This document shows positions 1 to 4,618 of a DNA stretch of 6,700 bases, piece by piece (the first letter of the stretch is position 1; each line of letters begins with the position of its first letter). The notes under the pieces are model-generated. The model made no database searches. It saw only the letters and a list, made by a program, of their open reading frames with translations, and was not told where the DNA came from. The position numbers were made by a program, and so were the translations under genes. The stretch is from assembly GCA_021129615.1 (NCBI GenBank), contig JAJOKY010000022.1:1-6700 (forward strand). Direction: 5' to 3'. Source of the stretch: Minisyncoccota bacterium. Its GTDB lineage: Bacteria; Patescibacteriota; Minisyncoccia; Minisyncoccales; CSSED10-335.

Positions 1-555
1 TTGACAATAAGAGCCATTGGAATTTCAGGATATAGAGACAGGATCAATATTGCTCTTGATATTGCTGCTTCTGAATTTTATAAAAATGGTAAATATGGGA
101 TGAGGTCTCGAGATGAGATGATACAATATTATCTAGAATTGATAGAAAAATATCCGATAACATCAATTGAGGATCCATTTAATGAAGATGACTTTGAGGG
201 GTTTAGTATTCTTACGGGTAGATCTGGGAAAGAAGTTGATATTGTCGGTGATGATCTATTAGTGACTAATATTGAGAGAATAGAGATAGCACAAAAAAAA
301 GAGGCTTGTAATGGATTATTGTTAAAAGTTAATCAGATAGGGACAGTTACTGAAGCTCTTGAAGCGGCTAAATTAGCAAGACTGAATAATTGGAAAATTA
401 TGGTTTCTCATCGATCTGGTGAAACAAATGATGATTTTATTGCTGATCTAGCGGTTGGTATTAGTGCCGATTATATTAAGTCAGGAGCTCCAGCTCGTGG
501 AGAAAGGGTGGTAAAATACAATAGATTATTAAAGATAGAAGATGAAATTATATGA
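1..555 (+). CDS. eno: Enolase (phosphopyruvate hydratase), C-terminal part, cut by the window start
   Basis: Enolase interconverts 2-phosphoglycerate and phosphoenolpyruvate in the cytoplasm. The frame is open from the first base, and the 184 visible residues are the C-terminal TIM-barrel part; the N-terminal domain and the first barrel strands, some 230-240 residues, lie upstream. The TTG at base 1 is therefore not taken as a start. All expected catalytic residues are present in fragment numbering: Mg2+ ligands D20 (ALDIAASEFY), E57 (SIEDP) and D84 (VGDDL), base K109 (LLLKVNQIG), the SHRSGET loop with H137-R138-S139, and substrate Lys K160 (IKSGAPARGERVVKYN). The protein ends at LLKIEDEII, lacking the longer tail of E. 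coli enolase. Its TGA stop overlaps the ATG of the phosphoglycerate mutase gene (ATGA, 552-555), so the two are probably translationally coupled and catalyse consecutive steps. Identification is secure. Confidence 0.97.
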   Translation: MTIRAIGISGYRDRINIALDIAASEFYKNGKYGMRSRDEMIQYYLELIEKYPITSIEDPFNEDDFEGFSILTGRSGKEVDIVGDDLLVTNIERIEIAQKKEACNGLLLKVNQIGTVTEALEAAKLARLNNWKIMVSHRSGETNDDFIADLAVGISADYIKSGAPARGERVVKYNRLLKIEDEII

Positions 556-1754
556 AAAAAATACTATTTTTAGTTCTTGATGGACTTGGGGATGATTTAA
601 TTCCTTCTTTAGGAGACAAGACACCACTAGAAGCGGCAGATACTCCCAACCTAGATATACTTGCAAAAAAAGGGGTTTGTGGTCTTTTGGAGCCATACTA
701 TTCGGGGGTAATGCCAACATCTGAGGAGGGGCACTATTCTCTTTTTGGATGCGACCCAAAGAGATACAAGATAAAAAGGGGTGTAGTCACTGCATTGGGG
801 GCGGGGATAAACCTTGAAGCTGGAGATATATCATTTAGAGGGAATTTTGCCACTATTGATAATAACTTTAAGGTTATAGATAGAAGGGCTGGAAGAATAA
901 AAGATACCAAGGAGATAGTATCGTCTCTAAATAAGATAGAACTGAATGGTGCTGAAATTATAGTAAAAGGGGCTAGTGAACATAGGATTGCTTTAGTTTT
1001 GAGAGGAGAAGGGTTGTCTTCTGAAGTCTCTGATGGCGATCCACACTATAAGGATTTTGGGGATGAGGTCTCAGATATAGTCCCTCTTGATAAATCAAAA
1101 GAAGCTTTATTAACGGCTAAGATAATTAATTCTTTCTTAGAAAAATCACACACTATCCTAAAGAGTCACTACAAGAACAAGGATAGAGAAGATAATGGTC
1201 TTTTGCCAGCTAACTATATTCTTCTAAGGGGAGCATCATCCTTTGTAGAGCTTCCATCTTTTTTAGCTACCTATGGACTAAAAGCGTGCTGTATTGCTGG
1301 TAAAAATCTCTATAAAAGTATTGCCACTTCTCTTGGTATGGATATTCTTAATATAAATGGAGCTAATGGAACTATAGATACTAATATTGGAGGGATGATT
1401 CAAGGGGGGATAGATGCCCTAAATGAAGGATATAATTTTGCATTTATCCACTTTAAGGCGACTGATACGCTTGCAGAAGATGGAGATTATCTTGGTAAAA
1501 AGAAATTTATTGAAAAGATTGATAAACAGCTTGAATTGCTTTTAGATATTGGAGTTACTGTTGTAGTAACATCCGATCATTCAACTAGCTCGTTAGAAAA
1601 AAGCCATAGTCCGCTTCCGATTCCATTTTTAATTTTTAATAATAAAATTGTTCCAGATAAGACTCAATTATTTTCTGAAAAAGAGTGTAAAAAAGGGGCT
1701 TTGGGGCTAATTCCCCAAATGGAAACGATGTTGAAGGTACAGGATTTGAGTTAA
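552..1754 (+). CDS. apgM: 2,3-bisphosphoglycerate-independent phosphoglycerate mutase, archaeal type (ApgM)
   Basis: This 400-residue protein interconverts 3- and 2-phosphoglycerate by a phosphoserine, metal-dependent mechanism of the alkaline phosphatase superfamily. The length and motifs fit ApgM (about 400 residues) rather than the roughly 510-residue GpmI. Visible landmarks are metal ligand D10 in VLDGLGD, followed by KTPLEAADTPNLD. The nucleophile candidate is S57 in PTSEEGHYSLFGCDP, and DGDPHYKDFGD lies near residues 161-171. PANYILLRGAS (219-229) is followed by a YGLKACCIAG segment. Further metal ligands are D305, D342-H343 in TSDHST, and H352. Where superfamily members usually have Asp-x-x-x-His, this protein reads D305-T-L-A-E309, so the expected His ligand is Glu; the bases at 1476-1478 are GAA. 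The Asp after the nucleophile Ser is also Glu. Everything else looks intact, so I infer an active enzyme of a divergent ApgM branch. The start is fixed by the ATGA overlap with enolase, with only a weak AGAAG upstream. Confidence 0.93.
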   Translation: MKKILFLVLDGLGDDLIPSLGDKTPLEAADTPNLDILAKKGVCGLLEPYYSGVMPTSEEGHYSLFGCDPKRYKIKRGVVTALGAGINLEAGDISFRGNFATIDNNFKVIDRRAGRIKDTKEIVSSLNKIELNGAEIIVKGASEHRIALVLRGEGLSSEVSDGDPHYKDFGDEVSDIVPLDKSKEALLTAKIINSFLEKSHTILKSHYKNKDREDNGLLPANYILLRGASSFVELPSFLATYGLKACCIAGKNLYKSIATSLGMDILNINGANGTIDTNIGGMIQGGIDALNEGYNFAFIHFKATDTLAEDGDYLGKKKFIEKIDKQLELLLDIGVTVVVTSDHSTSSLEKSHSPLPIPFLIFNNKIVPDKTQLFSEKECKKGALGLIPQMETMLKVQDLS

Positions 1755-1757
1755 GAT

Positions 1758-1786
1758 TTGATTAAATTTTAAATAGTATATATAAT
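1758..1786 (+). promoter_or_regulatory. Candidate sigma70-type promoter for the glutaredoxin-GAPDH-pyrophosphatase unit
   Basis: The gap after the mutase gene contains TTGATT (1758-1763), a 17-base spacer and a consensus TATAAT (1781-1786). Transcription would start near 1793 and leave a leader of about 23 bases before the glutaredoxin ATG at 1816. The -10 box and spacing are ideal; the -35 box matches TTGACA at four of six positions. The region is almost entirely A/T, so a chance match is possible, and a second TATAAT lies at 1791-1796. If the host were archaeal, the TATATATAA at 1777-1785 could instead be read as a TATA box. No hairpin terminator with G/C pairs is seen between the mutase and this site, so read-through from upstream is also likely. 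Confidence 0.45.
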
Positions 1787-1815
1787 TAGTTATAATTAAT
1801 AATTAAATAAAAAAA

Positions 1816-2061
1816 ATGGGAAAAGAAATCAAAAAAGTTAAAGTTTATTCTACACCAACTTGCGTCTATTGTGTTACTCTTAAGAGGTTTCTTCAAGAGA
1901 AAGGAGTTGATTATGAAGAGGTTGATGTCTCTTTAGATGAGAATGTCGCAAAGGAGATGGTTGAAAAGTCTGGACAGATGGGAGTTCCAGTTATTGAAAT
2001 TGGAGATGCAATTGTCGTTGGATTTGATAGAAGAAAGATAACTGAATTATTAGAGATATAA
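1816..2061 (+). CDS. Small glutaredoxin-like protein (YruB/NrdH-like)
   Basis: This 81-residue single-domain thioredoxin-fold protein is a probable cytoplasmic thiol-disulfide oxidoreductase. It has the first beta strand (KVKVYSTPTC), a dithiol active site C16-V-Y-C19, and the cis-proline loop GVPV with P58. The C-terminal IVVGFD segment (66-71) is typical of the glutaredoxin-like YruB family rather than of classical Grx1. The length is normal for the family, and no signal peptide or membrane segment is present. The active-site CVYC differs slightly from the common CPYC or CPPC. It sits 61 bases after the mutase gene, behind a candidate promoter, and 20 bases before GAPDH, so it is probably the first gene of a transcript with GAPDH. 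The start ATG has no Shine-Dalgarno match, only A-rich sequence before it. The physiological partner is unknown; GAPDH, whose catalytic cysteine is oxidation-prone in other organisms, is a plausible but unproven client. Confidence 0.88.
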   Translation: MGKEIKKVKVYSTPTCVYCVTLKRFLQEKGVDYEEVDVSLDENVAKEMVEKSGQMGVPVIEIGDAIVVGFDRRKITELLEI

Positions 2062-2081
2062 TCACTAAAAAAGATAACATA

Positions 2082-3098
2082 ATGAAAATTGCGATTAATG
2101 GGTTTGGAAGAATTGGGAGGGCTGTTTTTAAGATTATCTTAAAAAAATATCCCGATTTAGAGTTGGTAGCTATTAATGATCTTTCTGATTCAACTGTTTT
2201 GGCTCACCTTTTAAGATATGATTCTTTATATGGTACTTATGAGAATAGGGCTAAAGCGGACAATGACACTATTTTTATAGATGGAACTTCTACTGGTCGG
2301 AAAGTGGCTCTATTTTCGGAAAGAGATCCAGAAAATCTTCCTTGGAAGAAAATGGGAATTGATATTGTATTAGAGTGTACTGGAATATTCAGAGACTATG
2401 ACGGTGCTAATAAGCACATTAAGGCTGGAGCAAAAAAAGTTATTATATCTGCCCCATCCAAGAGTCCTGAAAAAATAGCCTCTTATATTATTGGGGTGAA
2501 TGAAAATGAGATAGATTATAGTAGTGATATTTTTGATATAGGTTCCTGTACTACTAATTGTCTAGCTCCAATTTTAAATATTTTAAATAATAATTATGGA
2601 GTTGAGAAAGGTTTTATAACTACTATCCATAGCTATACAAATGATCAAAAATTACTTGATATATCTCACTCAGATCTTCGTAGAGCGAGAGCAGCGGCTA
2701 TAAATATAATCCCAACTAGCACCGGAGCAGCGAAAGCTATAGGTAGAGTAATTCCTAGCCTAGAGGGGAAGATAGATGGGATATCATTAAGAGTTCCAAC
2801 TCCAACAGTGTCGTTACTTGATCTTTTTTGTGAATTGAAAGAAGGGACAACCAAAGAAGATTTAAATTATATCTTTAAAAAATCATCATTAGAGGAGAAA
2901 TATAGTGGAATTTTAGGTGTAGAGGATGCCCCTCTTGTTTCATCTGATTATGTCGGGAGTTCCTTTTCTAGTATTATTGATTCTTCTCTTACTATGGCAA
3001 ATAAAAAATTAGTTAAAGTAGTGTCATGGTATGATAATGAGTGGGGATATTCTTGTAGATTAGCAGATTTTACCAATCTTATCTCTAATAAAATATGA
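2082..3098 (+). CDS. gap: Type I glyceraldehyde-3-phosphate dehydrogenase
   Basis: This 338-residue enzyme catalyses the reversible NAD(P)-dependent conversion of glyceraldehyde 3-phosphate and phosphate to 1,3-bisphosphoglycerate. The N-terminal Rossmann motif INGFGRIGR (residues 5-13) and the coenzyme-ribose Asp D33 in AINDL are present. The catalytic pair is C156 in GSCTTNCLAP and H183 in TTIHSYTNDQ, 27 residues apart as in the Bacillus enzyme (C149/H176). The phosphate-binding segments LRRARAAA and PTSTGAAKAIG and the C-terminal SWYDNEWGYS are intact, and the length is normal. Two positions are unusual. The usual NASCTTN reads DIGSCTTN. The position equivalent to P188 of the Bacillus enzyme is S195 (LLDISHSDL), as in chloroplast NADP-using GAPDHs, while D33 and the next Leu look NAD-type; coenzyme preference is therefore open. 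The gene lies 20 bases after glutaredoxin, and its TGA overlaps the next ATG (ATGA, 3095-3098). There is no clear ribosome-binding site. Confidence 0.97.
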   Translation: MKIAINGFGRIGRAVFKIILKKYPDLELVAINDLSDSTVLAHLLRYDSLYGTYENRAKADNDTIFIDGTSTGRKVALFSERDPENLPWKKMGIDIVLECTGIFRDYDGANKHIKAGAKKVIISAPSKSPEKIASYIIGVNENEIDYSSDIFDIGSCTTNCLAPILNILNNNYGVEKGFITTIHSYTNDQKLLDISHSDLRRARAAAINIIPTSTGAAKAIGRVIPSLEGKIDGISLRVPTPTVSLLDLFCELKEGTTKEDLNYIFKKSSLEEKYSGILGVEDAPLVSSDYVGSSFSSIIDSSLTMANKKLVKVVSWYDNEWGYSCRLADFTNLISNKI

Positions 3099-4021
3099 AA
3101 AAATATGTAATAGGACATAAAAACCCTGATACCGATTCTGTTGTCTCATCAATTGCTTTTAGTTTTTATCTTAAAAAAGGTGGGATTGATGCAGAGCCCA
3201 TAATTCCAGGGAAAATAAATAGAGAAACAGAGTTTATTCTTAAATATCTTAAAGTTAAAATTCCAAAATTATTTAAAAAAGCTCCAATTAATTCCGGTTT
3301 TTATTTAGTAGATCATTCAGGACTAGGGCGATCTATTCTTGGAATGAAAGAAGATAGTATTCTTGGGGTTGTTGATCATCACAAAATGGGTGGCTTAAAT
3401 ACGATAGTGCCGATACTATATAGATGTGAAACGGTTGGCAGTACATCTACAGTGATTACCAAGATGTTTAAAGAAAAAAATTGGATTATTAATAAAAAAA
3501 TAGCATCCCTTCTACTTTCAGGAATAATATCAGATACATTAAATTTAACTTCAGTCACTACAACAGATGATGATAGAAAAATATTGAGGGAGCTAGCATT
3601 AAAATCTGGTGTTGATGTTAAAAAATTTAGCCAGCAGATGTTTGAAGCTAAATCAGACATATCAGGGATGGGTCTCAAAAAAATTCTTTTAAGTGATTAT
3701 AAGGAATATGTACATAACAAGAAAAAAATAGGGATGGGGGTCTGGGAAACTGTTGTTACTGAAGTCTTTAATAAAAAAGAGGAAGATATTTTGAAAACAC
3801 TTAGAAAAATTAAGATTGAGAAAAAGCTTGATTTTCTTTTTTTCGGATTAGTTAATATTTTTAAGAAAAATACTATTTTTTATATTATAGATGAAAGTGA
3901 GTTTTTAGTAGCTAAAAAAGCTTTTAAGTTAAAAAATAAAAAATTACAAAATGCTATTCTTATGAAAGGGGTAACATCAAGAAAAAAGCAAATTCTTCCA
4001 TTTATACTTAAATCAATTTAA
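3095..4021 (+). CDS. ppaC: Family II (manganese-dependent) inorganic pyrophosphatase, DHH superfamily
   Basis: This 308-residue cytoplasmic enzyme should hydrolyse pyrophosphate to two phosphates. The DHH domain shows GHKNPDTDSV with metal ligands H8, D12 and D14, D73 in LVDHSG, and the signature D94-H95-H96-K97. It continues with TVGSTSTVI and D147 in IISDTLNLTS. The C-terminal DHHA2 domain ends with SRKKQILP, placing R296 and K297 at the substrate-binding positions known from the Bacillus enzyme. The length matches the family form without CBS/DRTGG regulatory insertions, so adenine-nucleotide control through CBS domains is not expected. Small departures are VDHS instead of VDHN, and TSVTTT where many members have SP-containing TSPTTT. 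The N-terminal motif starts a few residues after the ATG, which supports this start; that ATG overlaps the GAPDH stop by ATGA, suggesting translational coupling. The family's metal set and length make an oligoribonuclease or RecJ-type DHH protein unlikely. Confidence 0.94.
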   Translation: MKKYVIGHKNPDTDSVVSSIAFSFYLKKGGIDAEPIIPGKINRETEFILKYLKVKIPKLFKKAPINSGFYLVDHSGLGRSILGMKEDSILGVVDHHKMGGLNTIVPILYRCETVGSTSTVITKMFKEKNWIINKKIASLLLSGIISDTLNLTSVTTTDDDRKILRELALKSGVDVKKFSQQMFEAKSDISGMGLKKILLSDYKEYVHNKKKIGMGVWETVVTEVFNKKEEDILKTLRKIKIEKKLDFLFFGLVNIFKKNTIFYIIDESEFLVAKKAFKLKNKKLQNAILMKGVTSRKKQILPFILKSI

Positions 4022-4578
4022 TGACAAAAAAAATTCTTATCGGGCTGAAAGACGAATTTCTTTCTAGGATCTATATCGATTTTTTTAGAGAAGAGGGATT
4101 CTTAGTCTCAACTATTACTGAAAATGATAATATTTTAGATATTTTTAAAAAAAATACTCCCGATATAATTCTCTTAGATATGGATTTTGCCGAAAATAAT
4201 AGCTTTGTAGTCTTGAAGAAAATTAAAGAAAGCCCACTAAGTGATAAGGTTCCAATCATTTTAATTAGTCATTCTGAAGATGAAGAATATAGGAAAAAAG
4301 CAATTGAATTTGAGGTAAAAGATTTTCTAGTGGGGGAATATAATTCACCTCTGATTATTTCTAGAAGGATTAATGTTCATCTTGGTGGACAGAAGAGCTA
4401 TAGGATTTCAATTAATGATAATGAACAAAAAACTAAAGAGCTGGCGGCTGATTTGGGGTATGATAGACTGTCTTGCTTAAAGTGTTCATCTAAAATGGTT
4501 ATGAATTTAATGAAGGATTCTAGTAAGGGGAAAAACTATTTTAAGATATCTTTTATTTGCCCGAGGTGTGGTAAGTAA
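4021..4578 (+). CDS. Atypical response-regulator receiver domain with C-terminal zinc ribbon
   Basis: This 185-residue soluble protein has two parts. Residues 3-120 look like a CheY-type receiver: KILIG as strand 1, phospho-acceptor candidate D53 in PDIILLDMD, P78 in VPIILIS with S83 as the switch Ser/Thr, then KDFLV near strand 5. Two receiver hallmarks are weak. The acidic pair after strand 1 reads G8-L9-K10-D11-E12, so the acids are shifted or lost. The Lys that normally follows strand 5 appears to be G105. Residues 125-150 are a polar linker. The C-terminus has C152-x-x-C155 and C180-x-x-C183, a zinc-ribbon pattern, ending two residues after the last Cys. I do not recognise this as a named family. 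Phosphorylation may be altered or absent, and the ribbon could bind nucleic acid or a protein partner; both are inference. No histidine kinase is present. The ATG shares one base with the pyrophosphatase TAA (TAATG), indicating co-translation, with no Shine-Dalgarno site. Confidence 0.85.
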   Translation: MTKKILIGLKDEFLSRIYIDFFREEGFLVSTITENDNILDIFKKNTPDIILLDMDFAENNSFVVLKKIKESPLSDKVPIILISHSEDEEYRKKAIEFEVKDFLVGEYNSPLIISRRINVHLGGQKSYRISINDNEQKTKELAADLGYDRLSCLKCSSKMVMNLMKDSSKGKNYFKISFICPRCGK

Positions 4579-4618
4579 TTTATTATAAAAAATTATTTAA
4601 AAATTAATAAAAATTACT
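4579..4618. other. A/T-only spacer before PEP synthase
   Basis: This 40-base gap contains a single C/G base (C at 4617). It includes TATAAA at 4584-4589 but no -35 box at a suitable distance; the nearest candidate, TTGCCC at 4557-4562, would need a 21-base spacer. A TTATTA/TAATAA inverted pair is present but is A/T-only with a long loop, so it is not a credible intrinsic terminator. No Shine-Dalgarno site precedes the PEP synthase ATG at 4619. The spacer may carry a promoter for PEP synthase or an A/U-rich translation leader, but I cannot tell which. Confidence 0.4.

Noticed and set aside
1..3. TTG at the first base as a start codon
   Set aside because: The encoded protein begins in the middle of the enolase barrel, just before the ALD.AASEFY strand, so the frame is simply cut by the window edge.
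293..300. Run of eight A in the enolase gene as a programmed frameshift site
   Set aside because: The frame is intact on both sides with conserved residues (VGDDL before, LLLKVNQIG after), and A-runs are expected in such A/T-rich DNA.
529..759. Minus-strand open frame across the enolase/ApgM junction
   Set aside because: It lies antisense to conserved codons of two confident enzymes, has no recognisable domain, and looks like a shadow frame. The same applies to minus-strand frames at 2666-2854, 3379-3678, 4071-4259, 4777-4974 and 5869-6063.
1464..1478. ApgM as a pseudogene because of the missing His ligand
   Set aside because: The frame is full length, and the other ligands, the nucleophile Ser and the structural motifs are kept, so a variant active site is more likely than decay.
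553..3098. Recoding of UGA (as Gly or Trp, known in some reduced-genome bacteria)
   Set aside because: UGA ends enolase (553-555) and GAPDH (3096-3098) at natural protein ends, each overlapping the next start, and no conserved protein here has an internal in-frame UGA.
4579..4618. Intrinsic terminator between the receiver gene and PEP synthase
   Set aside because: The possible inverted repeat is only A/T pairs with a loop of about 19 bases and has no G/C stem, so base composition explains it.
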